Below are positions 36,901 through 49,793 of a stretch of 64,000 bases of DNA, piece by piece. The notes under the pieces are model-generated. The model was given only the letters and a program-made list of their open reading frames with translations, searched no databases and was not told the DNA's origin. The first letter of the stretch is position 1. Each line of letters begins with the position of its first letter. Where the stretch lies: the NCBI RefSeq assembly GCF_036370855.1, contig NC_088099.1, forward strand, positions 140,127,517 to 140,191,516. The letters are read 5' to 3'. Both the position numbers and the translations under genes were made by a program. The stretch comes from Dromaius novaehollandiae (lineage: Eukaryota; Chordata; Aves; Casuariiformes; Dromaiidae).

Positions 36901-39900
36901 AAGAAAAGTAGAATGAGCGGGGGAAAAAAAGTCCTACTGTCTTCCAAATTGCCTGTAAAGGGATGGAGAAGAGGGGTAGATAAGAGGCAATATGATGCCA
37001 GCAGTATCTTGTTGCTTTCCGCAATGCACTTTTCACTCTCCGTGAAGATCCCTGCAACACTGACCCTGCAGCAGGCAGGGTGGGTGGCAGCAGCCACGGC
37101 AGTGCTGAAGCCTGCTGCAGGCAGGCAGGGCAGAGCACCGGGGCCAGCCTCGGATTCGGGCTTTGCCTGCTCGCTGCTGCATGAACAGCGCTTTCCAACT
37201 GGACTTAGACTCAGAAACTAATTCACTCTCACGGGTTCATTACATTATGTGGTTGCTTATCAAAAACAGTCAACAAACCCAGCCAGCATTCCTTGTGTTA
37301 TATCATGATTGCAGGAAAAAATAGACAAAGATGTGTTATACTGGGCACAGTGGGGGTCTGGATGTTCTCTTCCAGGCACACTTTTCTGCTTTTAGGGCTT
37401 TGCTTTAGGTTTCAGATGTCCTTTCTATAGAGAGAAACTGTAGTCCCATTCCTGAGGCTTTTGGGTATCCAGATTTCTCTCTTGCATTTTGGTCACTGGC
37501 TGTGCTCCTCGGGGGCCATTTCATCATGTTGTAAGGTAAGACAAAGCTGTGACCCAGATTCTGGTCTCTTGGGTGCTGTGGCTCAGCTGCATATACTAAT
37601 GTTGCTTGGGGTTTCACTATTTGCACCCTTCCTACTGTTCTTGTAAATTTGATTTCCCACTGCAACACATAAAGAGCAACAATTCATGCTCTGAGGCATC
37701 ATCGCTCACCTCTTTGTCCTCATCCATGAGAAAATGTCCCTTTTAAAAGCACCTTGCTTCTATGTATTTGTACTTTGTTCTATTTTATATTATTTAATAT
37801 GTTCATTTAATGTTTTCTGTGATTCTTTCTGTAAGACCATAGATGAACACAGAGCACTAAACAGAGCTTCCCAGGACAATAAAAACTAAGGGTCAAATGA
37901 AGAAAGAAAACATCACTTCAAGGTAGGCCTATAAAATCTAGTATTCCTGCATTTCAGGGGCAGTGCAGGCGTCTGCAGTACGAATTTCCGAGTAACAGCT
38001 GGTTGCCATGTCCTACAAACACTTCTCCTGAGGAAAGCACATATTGTTAGGCGTTTTAAGGCCAGTGCTGGCTAAGGAGAATCAGCCCAAGAGGCAGTAG
38101 CAGAGGATCACGGGAATCCTGAGCGCAGAACGCCAAATAACAATAGGTTATGTTCGTGTGTTGGTCTGCATTTTTCACTGGCTCCTTATATGTTTTTGTA
38201 AAACAGGTTTGAGCAAAGTTCAAAGATGGTCTTTGTCCTTCTCCAGTCGTTTACTCGGGGCAAGCAACTGGAATTACATATACTTCGTACTTGTCAACAT
38301 AGAGGACAAATTCCTGCCTGCACCTTTTCCGGTTACCTGAGAGCCAGGGAGAGCGAAACAAGCCAAATGCCAAGCACAGCGCTTGAACAGAGGCCCCATC
38401 TTTGTGGTCAACAGACTCCAATTTGTGGTCAAATTATTTATTGTCATGAGAGCTAATAATGCTGAAGAGGAAATAACACAGTGTTGAGCCCTCTGGTTAT
38501 ATTTAAAAGGTATAAAGGATTTTAAAGGTTTCTGAAGTGTTTTCTAAAGAAATCACTTAACCCATCACAGAAATGTAGCAATCTCGGTGCTAGAACACCA
38601 CAGCTGGGAAATAATAGCTTATTGCTTTATTCGGTGTTTGGAAGGGGCATATGACCAGCTGATCCCATTTCAGCAAACCATCTTCTATGAAAAGCTTGCG
38701 TCTATTTGTTGTTTCTTTCATAATGGCAGCAGAGAGGCTTCCAAGTGTGTGCATCTGGCCCACGCTAATATTTAAAAAAGTTTTAAGGTTTCTGCCTGCC
38801 ACTTTTATGTGTGAAATCCCTTTCTACATACAACTCAAGAATATTTTTTCAAATATTTTTGTTATAATTCAGGTGGTCATAGCACTGGGAGCATTCAGAA
38901 GGATCCGGCTCACTGGAGTGAATCACGCGGGAGGGGTCGAATTCAACCCTTGGCACGCTTCAACAGCCTAGGCCGTGCCAAGCTTTCTTCTCCTTTTCCT
39001 CCTTGGAGCTGCCCCATGCTTGTGCATTAAAAGAAAACTGCAGCCACATTACTGAGGCCAGCAGCATGAAAGTACAGTGAGAGAAGCACTCGTCACCATG
39101 AATAAACACTGAAATGCATTTTTTTAAAAGTTGCTAATTCCACTTGGCATTTCTGAGCCCAGCGTTGGAAACATCCATCTTCTTAAAAAGTGATGTAATT
39201 TGTGACACTAGTAGTATTAGAAGAGACTGCAAATGAGTTTTCAACCTGCTTTAATAGTGATTTAACAACCAGGAAAGTAATCAATATTTTAGGGATAAAT
39301 TTTCTGCTGTGCCTTCAGCAGACTCCATTTGTGCCCATACAGAGCTGTGTCCATGGATCTCCAGGTAAAAATACCTGAGTGCATATGTCAAAAATGTACA
39401 TGTGAAATATTATACCTGCAACACTTAGTGCCCAACATGGAGTTTATATTCAGACCTGAATTAAAAATCCCTTTCCCCAGTCTGTGATAAACGCAATCCT
39501 ATCTCTTTCTCTGATGAGTTTGTAAATAAGTCTTTATACTTTTTTGTTATTATATACTTTTGTGTTTAAAAACAGCAAAAAATCTGAGGCTTTTTTGATA
39601 TATATATAATATCTAGTAAAGGTAATATCATTTCATTTACTGATGGACTTGGATGACATTTGGATTTCACATTTGTCACAAAATGAGACTATGACATTAT
39701 AAACTGCTTAGACAATTGATGTGCAGATACGTCAAAAAATGGATAATCCAAACTGGTTAGTTTGAGAAGGAAAATGCAAAAAGCTCAGTTTTCTTCCATT
39801 TTTAATGCTGACTCATTCCATGACTATGCCACTAAAAGTGGAAGCATTTGATTTTTTTTTTTTTCTGAGTGAATTGTTCTTATGCAATTTTATTCCTACA

Positions 39901-41180
39901 TAAGCAATAATTTTATAAGGTTATGTAATCATAGGCAAAGCTTCTGGAAATAGCACATGCAAGTATGGCATCTATGTCTTCCTTCTCAGGAGAAATAGAT
40001 CAATATTTTCTGAAGTAAGTAGTAATTAGATTATCTGGATTATCTAGGAATTAGAATACCTATCTAATGGGGCATCATTTGTTTTCCTGAAGAGTAGATA
40101 CTCTGAACTTTCCAAACCCAAGTCACTCAAAATCACAACTCCCTTCAAAAGTCTTGGTCCTGCAGCAAATTTCTATGTATGACCTCGTTTTCCTAAGGGG
40201 TTTTTTTAATATCACCTGTAGCGCTGCAGGATTTAACCCAAGACTGTGAAAACCAAATTACTGATGAACAATTTTTCCATCTCTTTCTCAAAATTAAAAT
40301 CCTTGTGTGTATTATACCAGCAAGAGTAATAGTTACGTTTTCATTGTAGAGTACACATGATAAGCGCATGCCTTTGGAGACTGATGCTGAGCTGACCTGG
40401 GCCTGAATGGGCCCCTTCTTAGTGGCAAGGCAGCTGGATTACACTACACAAGAGCTCCTCTGAACTTTAGTTCAAAACTTGGTGCCCTATACAATAAAGT
40501 GTAAAAGGAATCCCTCTTTTGCTTTTTTTTTTTTTTTTCCAGAGGTGATAAAATACAACTGGGGAAGCCAAGCCCGCACGAGCTTGTGCTGGGGCACCTC
40601 AGCATGCTGGGTACCTGCAGTGGCCTGGGAAGGCACAGGGCCAGCGGCACAGCTGCTGGGGAGCTGCCGAAGGTGGTGCCTTCAGATGTGGAGTGGAAAT
40701 CCATTCCCATTGATGCTCAGAAATCAGGCCATGCCCTGCTAGTCATTCAAAATATTACTGACTTGGGGAACTTGTGTGCCCGTATGTGCCAGTGTGTGAG
40801 CTGGTAACTGAGAGAGTCTGTACTTCCATCCCTGATACAAAGTTCCAGCCCAATACTTCCAGCCTAACTTAAATTTGGAAACCTGTGAAGTAGAGCAAAT
40901 GTTTTCTTGTGTGTTTTGCAGAGAGACCCTTGTGGGAAGCACAAAGGATTAGGCAGGATGCTGAGGGTATGAAGACAAATGTTTCAGTAACTCTCCTGAG
41001 TCAGTTTCCAGCTATTTAAGCCAGTGTCTGCTTGCACCCTTGCAAAGAAAAGCCTTCAAAACTGGAAGCAGGCAGTGGCCCTTGTTGCCAGCAGAGAGGT
41101 TACTGGGGCTGCTGGGAGGTGTGCATGGCCCCAGTGCATTTCAGCTGGCTGCAGCATGGTGCTGCTGCCCCACTGCCCTG
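36901..41180. other. Non-coding stretch, no gene recognised
   Basis: No gene or known repeat was recognised. It includes a T16 run at 40523-40538 and AT-rich unique stretches near 37740-37850 and 39480-39720. Overlapping frames at 36842-37221 on both strands reflect GC-rich composition. Confidence 0.5.
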
Positions 41181-41245
41181 GCCACCCTCAGATAGGAGCA
41201 CTTGGATGGGAGACTCCTCGGGAATACTTGGGCACCAGGATGCTG
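41181..41245 (+). ncRNA. 5S-rRNA-like box C segment (pseudogene or 5S-derived SINE relic)
   Basis: AGCACTTGGATGGGAGAC at 41197-41214 differs at one position from vertebrate 5S rRNA (AGTACTTGGATGGGAGAC), the region of the internal box C promoter. It is followed by TCCTCGGGAATACTTGGGC, close to the next 5S stretch (CGCCTGGGAATACCGGGTGC). The 5' half of 5S is not recognisable upstream, so this is not an intact gene. A 5S pseudogene or a remnant of a 5S-derived SINE (the AmnSINE/SINE3 type) are both possible; no Deu-type core was recognised to decide. Confidence 0.55.
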
Positions 41246-41807
41246 AGGAAGCCTCAGCTTCCCATTGAGGGGAGCGATGCCAGGCCGAGGCTATGCAAGC
41301 CCCACATGGAAAGGAGAGGCCAGATGAAAACCCTCTTGGTGCTCCACGCTGGGCTGGAGGGGGTAACCTAACACTGTGGTATGATATTTAAATCAGCTAC
41401 TGTTGGTGAAGTCTTATTTGTCCTCCAAGAGCCCAAGAAGTTATATTGAAATAAATCTGACAAAAACATTTTGCCAGAGCAGGTTTCCACAGGAAAATAT
41501 TACCTCTGTGAGTTGGCATCTTCCCACAAAATATGCCTTGATGGTCCTCACTAGCCTTCCTGCTTCATTTTCTGGCTGTGTGAACCCACAGCCTCCCAGA
41601 GCTACTCATTTCCCTCTGTTTCCTCAGTCTACCAAGGGAAAGATCTGCAAAGCACTTTGCCAAACTCTGAGTTTTAAAAAATTTCTCTACTGAAAGGAGC
41701 AAAATAATAAAATCCCCTACCCTTACCTCAGCAAGCACCCTGCTTTTGGAATTTTCATTCTTATTTGGAATAAAAAGTGTTTTAAATATGTTAACATCCC
41801 TGAATGA

Positions 41808-41823
41808 TTTTTTTTTTTTTTTT
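41808..41823. repeat. T16 homopolymer run
   Basis: Sixteen consecutive T residues following an AT-rich stretch; no associated retroposon recognised. Confidence 0.9.
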
Positions 41824-42144
41824 GCCAACTCAGGCAAATGGGGATATTTTAGATGTCACGATTCTTAACGATATCTCTATCATGCATATGTCTTGGAAAG
41901 GAAGAGTATCATGTCACACAGATCTAGGGGTTCACTGAAGGGCAGAGAACACTGAGGAGAGGAGAAGGACACTGGACTATGCAAACAGACCATTAATTAT
42001 GGACTGCAAGGTTGGGGACGGACTTTCCATAGTCTGACTTGGTGGAAGGTGTGCTCAGCCTTTGAAAGCCTAAGTACTGGAGCTGGGGGTGACGAATGGT
42101 TTAACGATTACAGGACGGTACACCACGTCTCAGTCCTTGGCCTG

Positions 42145-42200
42145 ACTGGACTCCTGACGTGTTGTATAACTGTAAGCAAATTCTTTAACTGTTCCAGTCC
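42145..42200 (+). mobile_element. Possible MIR-like core relic
   Basis: GTTGTATAACTGTAAGCAAA followed by TTCTTTAACTGTTCCAG resembles the MIR core ('gctgtgtgactttgggcaagtcacttaacctc') with many changes. The match is short and could be chance. Confidence 0.3.
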
Positions 42201-42205
42201 AAATC

Positions 42206-43985
42206 TTGCCATCTGCATCCAGGCAAAACTGCCATTGTAATAAAATTCTGTCTTGCTGATTGTTTTATGAGTAAGCACAATACTGCTGTTTCCTTTCTCT
42301 CGCGCATGGCAAGTTCTCCTGGCATCAGAGTCCCTTGAGGGACAAAGGCTGAATGTGGCATGTTTTGATGACAGGTTCAGATCGAAACCAGATCTGAATA
42401 TCAGAGTATAGCAGTAGCGACCCACTTTCACTCTTTATTTCCTCCTTTCGTCCATGATTCTCAAAAATCACTTGCCTCCAGCATTGTCACTTCTTTAACT
42501 CCCAGCCCAGAAGATCTGCTGTGCCAAAGCACCCCATGACTCAGAGAGATCCAAAAAGCCTGAGCTTAGCAGCATGCCTACTGAACTGAGACAAATAAGA
42601 TGAGCAGGTCAGTCTGACGAGCTAATCAGAACTCTCCTCTAGGAAAGATTATGCTTCCAGGACATACTCCACATATTGCAGAAAGCATGTGGAGTAGAGC
42701 CAAGGCAGAGGCACCAACTCCAGCACAACCCATGTCCTCTCAGTCCTGCAGATCCTCAAGGACATTTTGTCTTTTGACCTAACATTCAGAACCCTTAAAA
42801 GTACAAAATCTTCTCCCTTGCCTTCCTTCTTAGCAGAGGAGTGCTTCTTATCCAATCAATTTATCTATTTTATTTTGTTCAAACATGAGAGATTCTGCAG
42901 CTCCTGAAAAAATGTCTCCAGGTGACTAAGACGAAGTTGGTACAGAACAGACCATCTGAGATTCCTCACATTTCCTCCCTGTGAGCCCTTAAGGCCCCTG
43001 TTTCTGCACTTAATGAATCTTGGAAGGTTGCTTAGCTATGGCAATAGGACTGAAGTTATTAAATCATTTTTCTGTCTCAGACAGGAAGAAAAACATGTGA
43101 CAGAAGACCTGAAGATGGTAGTTCTTGAGTCTACACAGCTTCATGAGCATAGTTTCAACTTCACATCCACTGATATGGCTGGAGGCAAATATCTTCAAAT
43201 CTGCAACTCATTGTCACTTTAATTTTATGTTTCTTTTTCTTTAGATACCCTACTGCACCTTTCTCAGTCCTGCAAGCACAACAGAAGAGCTCTGCTGAAG
43301 GAGTAAATAAACCATTGATTTACAAGCCCATCTTTTCTGTTGTGAGCTCCTCTTATCTAGACTTATTGTTTACTAGTGGCCTTGTTTGAATATCACAAAT
43401 ATAGGAAATTGGCTAAATGTCACTCTGGGATTGACCCACTATTCACACATAGCAGTAGTCATGTCCATTCCATGCACAGTTTAACCTTCAGTGGCTTTGG
43501 AAGAACGACAGATAACCGACAAACTGGAGCCCCTCTCTACTGCAGTGTGTACAGATCCACAGCTCTAGCTCCTTCCAACTTACAAATTTAAAAGCCCCTT
43601 TAAAAACAAAAAAATCACACAGCTTTTCCGAGAAAAGCCATTAAATGAGGTGGCAACATTTTGTTTTGCTTTGTTTCCCCTATGTTTTGTTTAGGACAAT
43701 TAGTGCTCGCTAAATCTCCATTTCAGGATTTTGAATATTGATATTTTGCTTTAGGTCACAAGTGAAACAGCCTTTCTCTAGTTCCATTCTTCTTTATAAT
43801 ATTTACATTGGACAGGAATAGGAAGAATTTGCAAATCAATACAGACATGCTAAGGGAAGTTCTGTAAGAAAAATAATGCAGTTCTTATCTGCAATGTGCC
43901 TTTTTAATAAGACACACCTACCACTGTTTTTCACTTCTTGTAGCACCAAATTCACAGGCAGGTTTAATGTTGAAAATAAATAAGC
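42206..43985. other. Non-coding stretch, no gene recognised
   Basis: No gene or repeat family recognised; only short frames. Confidence 0.5.
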
Positions 43986-44011
43986 TGTGTGTGTGTGTGT
44001 GTGTGTGTGTG
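43986..44011 (+). repeat. (TG)13 microsatellite
   Basis: Thirteen uninterrupted TG units. A dinucleotide tract of this length and purity is likely polymorphic between individuals. Confidence 0.97.
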
Positions 44012-44024
44012 GTAGATACTGGGG

Positions 44025-44104
44025 CAGATCGTCAGCTGGTGTAAATCAGCCTAGGTCCATTGACTTTAGTGGAACCATGCCAACTTACCCCAGCTGAGAA
44101 TCTG
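44025..44104. repeat. Fold-back (MITE-like) repeat 1
   Basis: An 80-bp imperfect palindrome. The left arm starts CAGATCGTCAGCTGGTGTAA, and the reverse complement of the right arm reads CAGATTCTCAGCTGGGGTAA. The arms continue in parallel through 'atcagcctaggtcca' and 'gttggcatggttcca', meeting at TTGACTTTAGTGG. This fits a fold-back repeat widespread in sauropsids with arms of the type 'cagatcctcagctggtgtaaatcggcgtagctccattga'. MITE-like repeats of this kind have been described in crocodilians. The palindrome is seen directly; the family name is not asserted. Confidence 0.75.
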
Positions 44105-44146
44105 ATTATTGTTTTGCAAGTTCTTGCATTAAAGATAAGCATTCAC

Positions 44147-44235
44147 ATTCTGCTCTGTTAGACTGGTGTAAGTGGGAGCAACTTCAGTGAAGTCTCTGGA
44201 GTCCTGCTAGATTTACATTACCTGGAGAGCAGAAT
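44147..44235. repeat. Fold-back (MITE-like) repeat 2
   Basis: A second, different palindrome. The ends are a perfect 10-bp inverted repeat, ATTCTGCTCT at 44147-44156 and AGAGCAGAAT at 44226-44235. Inside, GACTGGTGTAAGTGGGAGCA and ACTTCAGTGAAGTCTCTGGA face GTCCTGCTAGATTTACATTA. This resembles the recalled sauropsid pattern 'gttacactggtgtaaatccggagtaactccattgaagtcaatggagt...'. It lies only 42 bp from the first fold-back repeat. Confidence 0.75.
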
Positions 44236-46855
44236 TTAGTTCAAAATCTTACTGACTGTTAAAGCAGTTTTTACCTCTGCCACATTTAATATATCTCCTT
44301 TTCCTTAAAAAAAAGGAAAAAGAAAAAGCAAGGAAATATCAAGCTGTCATGGAAATTCTCAACCAAATCTTTTTTCTCTGATTCTGATTTCCAGGCTTTG
44401 TGCAAATAGTTTATTTGATTTGACACCTCCTGCACAAAAGGTTGCCCCTTCTGTTCTATCAAGGCTGGTATCAAGAAGAGAGAGAAAAAAAATGCACAGC
44501 TGGTAATACAGAGAACCCAAAAATATACAAAGATGTACCAGAGGGAATAGTCATCAACATAAAGTGAACAAGCACCCAGACTATTGATTACATGCTGCTC
44601 ACAGAACACTAGGCATTTCTGCCAACTTCTTTCCACTCTTACACTGAGCTGCAGACAGCATGTTGTACTTTGCATCATCAGTTTTGATGAATAATGCACT
44701 GATAAACACTGCAGCCAATATTCTGGAGGAGCTGAGAAGCCAGATGTCATCTGGACCTCCGATAGTTTTAACCCTGGGTCTCTGACAGACACTGAAATAA
44801 ACACTAGACATGCACCACGGAATGGGCAATTCCTAAGTGCAAGGTGAGGGACGACATTATACTGGCAGGCATATGAAAAATGAATGGACGTTGTAATTCT
44901 TTCACAAACAACTTCAAGAGGTGCTGAAATGGTAAGAAAGTACCCTGGCACTAGCTGTTCATTGGAAATATCTGCCAGGTGCATATCACGGTTTAGGTGG
45001 GGACGCTCAAACAAAAGAAGCCCTGCTGGCTGCCTCGGCTCAGACCTGCAAGGTGTTGCCCCTCTCCATTTTGAGAGAAGTGACTGGAGGGCTCAGCACA
45101 CTCAGCACCGTGCAGCATAGGGACCCCTTTTCGGAAGAAGGGAGGCATCCTTCCTGTGGCTGTGGTTTTGATGTATTAGGATGGCAATCAGCTGGGCATC
45201 TCAGTGATATACAAGACCCTTTCTCCTCACGTGCAGCACTGTGTAGCAATGCTTCTCAAGGCTTTAAATGTCATTTGGTATTTATCTTATATGTATCCTC
45301 AACAGTGAGGCCTGTTTTTTTTTTTAAGCAATCTGCTGGTGGGCCCCCTAGGTCTCCCCGCTGCTACGGCCAGTGCTTAGGGGATCTCAAGGCCTGCGTG
45401 GGTTTCCAAAGTGAGCACATTTCAGTGAGTCCTAGCAGCATGTGCTACCTTTTAAAATCTCAAAAGTCTTAGCAACATCATCAGTGAGATTATACAGCCT
45501 TGGAAGTCAGCTACTCTCCCCACCCCTCTCAGTAATCCAAGGTCTCAGCATGCCATGCAAGAGACTAAAACTTACTTTTTTAATAAAGAAGGGAAAGACT
45601 CTACCTTCCCCAGGATTACAGTGTAAAGGGCTCATTGCTAACTCAAAATTCTGTTTAAGGAAGATCTGCTTACATAAAAAGCCAAATTAGGCTCGCAAAA
45701 GCTCAGCGTATGTCTAAGCAATGGAAGAGTAGTTTCTCTCTGCTGGCACGGCAGCATTGCTAGGGTCAGGAAGCCCCCTCATGGTTTGCTCACCAGGAGG
45801 AGGCTTGTATTATTTGAAGCATCCTAAATGTTCTGCTTTATTTTACCCAAGAGAACTGCATACAGAAAAGGATACATATGGCTTAAATATCTGGGAGAGT
45901 GTCTTCCCTTTATTTACTTCCTCCACTTTCTTTTGCACCTGAGTAGCCATTCTTGGCATAGACGGCAAATGTTCTAAGATGTGCCCTACTCCTGCATTGA
46001 GGGGAAATCCAAAAATAGGCAGTATGCAGCTCATAATGCTATTTCTTTTCCATTCAGCTTGTAAAATAGCGGACAAGTATCAAGCATGAATAAGGACCTC
46101 TAAGAGGTATGAAACAATCCAAGAAGAAAGCTGGCATGCACCTGGAAGTGATTAAAAACAAAGTACTAGATCAGGAAACGCTTATGTAGATAAGGGGTAA
46201 GCTGTAAAAAGACAGAGGCAGTGACTATAGTGGAATTCCAATCACACTGACATTGACAGGCATAGCAGTAGTGGAGTCATTAAGGATGGATGCATGTTTC
46301 TAAGTGTGGTAACAACGTGTTTTTTCAGTTTGAGGAGCAATCAACAAGACCAGGGGCTATTTTGAACTTAGTCCAAGGAAATGAAACTAGGTGAAATGAA
46401 TAATATGGAAGATAATAAACCCTTAGGGCTAGGTTATAATATCATCAAATTGGAAACACTTCTGAGAACATTTGTGAATGGTTATAAAAGTACAACAATT
46501 CTGAGGATGGAATGAGTTGAAGAAAGTTGATTGGAATCAGCTGTTTGTGGACAATAATGGAAAAGCATGCAGTATTTAAGAAATGCAAGGACTGCTATTT
46601 CTATCCAGTTTATTTGAATCAAAGTCAAAATGATAGCAAAAACAAGTTAATGTGGCCTCAACAAAATGTAATAAAGGTATCAAAATGCTTTCTTTATTTA
46701 AAAGGCCAGGCATCCTTGAAAAATGGGAAGGTTTGGCAGTTTTAAAATGAATGAGAACAACATCAAGAGAATACCAACAATGAATAATATCCATTAAATA
46801 TTTCAATCAAGACTGAAGCCAAGTTGCTCAAGTGTATGCATGCAATGTAAATGGT

Positions 46856-46881
46856 AAAGAAGAAGAAGAAAAAAAGAAAGA
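46856..46881 (+). repeat. Short (AAG)n-type purine run
   Basis: A 26-bp pure A/G stretch containing four AAG-type units followed by A-rich sequence. Confidence 0.85.
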
Positions 46882-47366
46882 TGATAATGAAACATGGAGC
46901 ACTCATTTGTATCTGTTTCCGCAAATTAAAGGACCAGTGTTCAGGCTTTCATTCAGGTGGCAGTTGCAGTGGCTTCAGCAAAGTGCTGGTACAAGCTAGG
47001 GCTATTCGGACAGGCACTGATAGCAGGAGTGGGTCTTTTAGGAAGCTCACAGCTGCTGGAATCCAGGATAACCGTTCCTGTACAATAAGGGTCTGATCCC
47101 CTTCTTGCGATGTTGAAGGCCATTTGAAAGTGGCTACGTAAGAACCAGAGCATGATCTACCCTGGCAACAAGGTGGTTATTTTCACTTGCCGCAACAACT
47201 TGGAAGATCCAAGCAGAAGAACATCTTGATATCCATAAATTACTCAAAGGGCATGGTCAGATGATCAGAGAGGTGGTTCAAGCACAGCTGTTTTATTTTG
47301 CAGAGAACAGCCTGGCACACACGTGGCTACTCTGCCTCTCAGCTGACAAAGCAACAGCTTCCAAAT

Positions 47367-47378
47367 GGGGGGGGGGGG
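47367..47378 (+). repeat. G12 homopolymer run
   Basis: Twelve consecutive G residues in otherwise ordinary sequence. Long G runs are uncommon outside GC-rich DNA and are prone to length change and sequencing error. Confidence 0.9.
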
Positions 47379-49629
47379 CAGCAACTTCTCAAAGTAAGCT
47401 AACTCATTCGTTTGCAGTTTACCTGTTTTCAGCTGCCATGTCTGAGCAAACTCCCAGTTTCTTCTCCTGAATGCCACAATCTGTGATACCAGAGAGGACT
47501 CTGAGAGCAGAGTTTTCATTCTGCTCAACCAGTGGCATATAGACCAGAGTCGCCTGGCTAAATCTTGCCCTGGCTAGTAAGAGAAAGGAAACCAAAGGCA
47601 TTGCCTAGTAAGAGTAGAGGGACAGACAGACAGCAGAAGCTTGTGCAAACAAGATGCTGCATGGTGGGCAAGGGGAATGTGCTGAGGAAAGTACTTTGCC
47701 TCTTCTTGGGGAGAAACAGGATGTCCTTGGTTGGAGCTTGCTGCAGTCAGCAGCAAGCCTCGCCAGGCAGAGACAGGGCTCACCATGCCTGGCTGAGCAG
47801 CAGTTCATGCCCCTGTAGGGATGTTGTTCAGCTGGCAGCGTCTCCCGCTGCTGTCCTGAGCACCGTGACAAAGCTTGCTGCTTCTCTCAGGGAAAGAGGT
47901 GCCAGTGTCTCCCTTCTCCCTTCCCCACAGCCCCCTATTTCTCAGTCCAGATCACAAGCCAGACATGCCATGATATGACCAATGAAGCCTGGCTCCAGAC
48001 TTCTCCAGTGTCCAGAAAGGTTTGGATCACCTTTTTCAGTTCAGCCTCGCAAAGTGGGCAGCTCAAGGTACCAGGGTGTTTTCCATGTTCCAGATTTCAA
48101 ACTAGGCCCAATTTCTAGCACCCAAGCTCCAATAAAACTCTTCTGATTTGCAAGCATGCTTAAGCTGAAGATAAAATGCTGAGTTTTCTTATGCTGGACT
48201 GATGACTCACAGACAGTCTCAAAACCTTGGAAAGGACCAATTTAAGTGACTTTTTTTCTTCAACTATGAATTTTATACTCCGTTTTCACTAGATAGCTTC
48301 AGAACACAAGACTGCTGAAAATGGGAAAAGGGCTTTTTGGAAACGCACCAGTTGTCACATCAGTGAACCTCCAGCAAAATGCCAAAACCACACGGGGATG
48401 AATACTGAAGACAGCTGGCTTCTGGTTTTCACAGTCTGAAGGAATTTTACTGGCTGAATCATATATTAAGCCCAATAATTGTATATTAAGCTCCACTGTG
48501 AGTCAGGTTCCCACAGTGGAGGCCAAAGCCAGGAACAGACCAGGGAGGATCATGACTATTTTCTGGACCGTATTGCTACCATGGGAATTAGGAACACTAT
48601 TGTATTCAACAGAGTCTTACGCAGGAGTAAAGTGGTACGGATCAGAGAGGAATCAGGCACTTAAGTTGTGGAGTGGCAGAAATTGTATATTTGGTTTCAA
48701 AGAGAAAGATGAAAAACAATTGATTTTTTCCAGTTACATGTTGCAAAAATGAACCCAGCCCAAGTCAGGTCTACCAAGCGACCCAAGTTGTAGATGGGGA
48801 CCTTGCAATTTGGGGCTGGGGTATTAAGGCATCCAAACATCAGCAATACCGGTCCCTTTAGGGGCTTCACTCATCACTGAGACTCCTTGGCTCCTAACTG
48901 ACCCCTGATCATGGTGGGAGAGGACAGCTCTGATTGGAACTGAAGCATATTGCATGAATCCTCTCTCTCTTAAACATTTCAGCACCTGCCAAGCACCCAG
49001 CATCCCCCAGCTCCCGCAGCAGACTGCCTCTCCCTGCAGCTGCTGCGGGACTGATTTGCACGCCCTGCTGGCGCTTGTGGGCACCCTACTAGGCTTTGCT
49101 GTAAGCTGGTCTGAGGAGGTGGTTCACACTGTTCACAAAAATCACGAAACTTAGTGGAAATTTCAGGCCTGTGATAATGATCCAAATTTCCATGAGCCCA
49201 TAAACCACTCTAAAAAATTAGTGGGGAGAGTGCAAGACCATGCATACCTGTGTGGAATTACTTGTCGAGTAGACAGGGAAGCAGAGAGGAAGATGTAAAA
49301 GGAGCAGGAACAAGTGCAACAGCAGCAACAACGCCTGGGCTACATCTTTCTTGCTAGAATTTCAGAACTGTGGGTGCACAAACATCAGTTTCCAGAGAAT
49401 TCTTTTTTAAGTGAAGTCTGGAGGAAATGAGTTTGACGGTGATCCACAAAACCCTGGGAAGCTCAAATCAGGGTCTCCCTTCTTTCTCCAAGCGCCCCTG
49501 TTAAGTGAAGAACAAAGAAAGGATTTGCACAAGCGTAGGAAGCGGAGTAAATTTTGCCTAAAAAAGCATACCACGCAGCCTGGCTGAGGAGCAGGGTGAG
49601 CCCCAGCCTTTGTGACGGTAGAACCTGCC

Positions 49630-49793
49630 ACATATTTGCACTGGGTAATGAGCTCAGAGGAGGAGGTTTGAAAGAAGACTTTGCATTGTTCGTGGAGTCT
49701 CTCAAGCATGGGGAGGGTGGAATTCCATCTGTTCACTCCAGCTCGGTTCAGTGAGCTGGTTCACTTTTAATGGTTCACTAGGCTGTGACACTT
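49630..49793 (+). repeat. Unclassified dispersed repeat, copy B
   Basis: This copy aligns with copy A (27150-27300, minus) across about 140 bp at roughly 80% by eye, and with copy D over its last third. It starts near a GTAATGAGCTCAGAGGAGGA stretch, passes through GAAGACTTTGCATTGTTCGT and GGGGAGGGTGGAATTCCATC, and ends in GGTTCACTTTTAATGGTTCA. No target duplication or terminal inverted repeat could be fixed by eye. Confidence 0.7.

Larger units (their letters stand above)
44236..49629. other. Non-coding stretch; longest open frame of the window lies here
   Basis: The minus strand at 44286-45014 is open for 242 codons but shows no recognisable domain. Its predicted product is rich in Cys, Ser and Phe, has one hydrophobic segment and ends in a low-complexity tail made by a purine-rich tract, so I do not call it a gene. 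The rest is unique-looking sequence with a purine run (46856-46881) and a G12 run (47367-47378). Confidence 0.45.
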
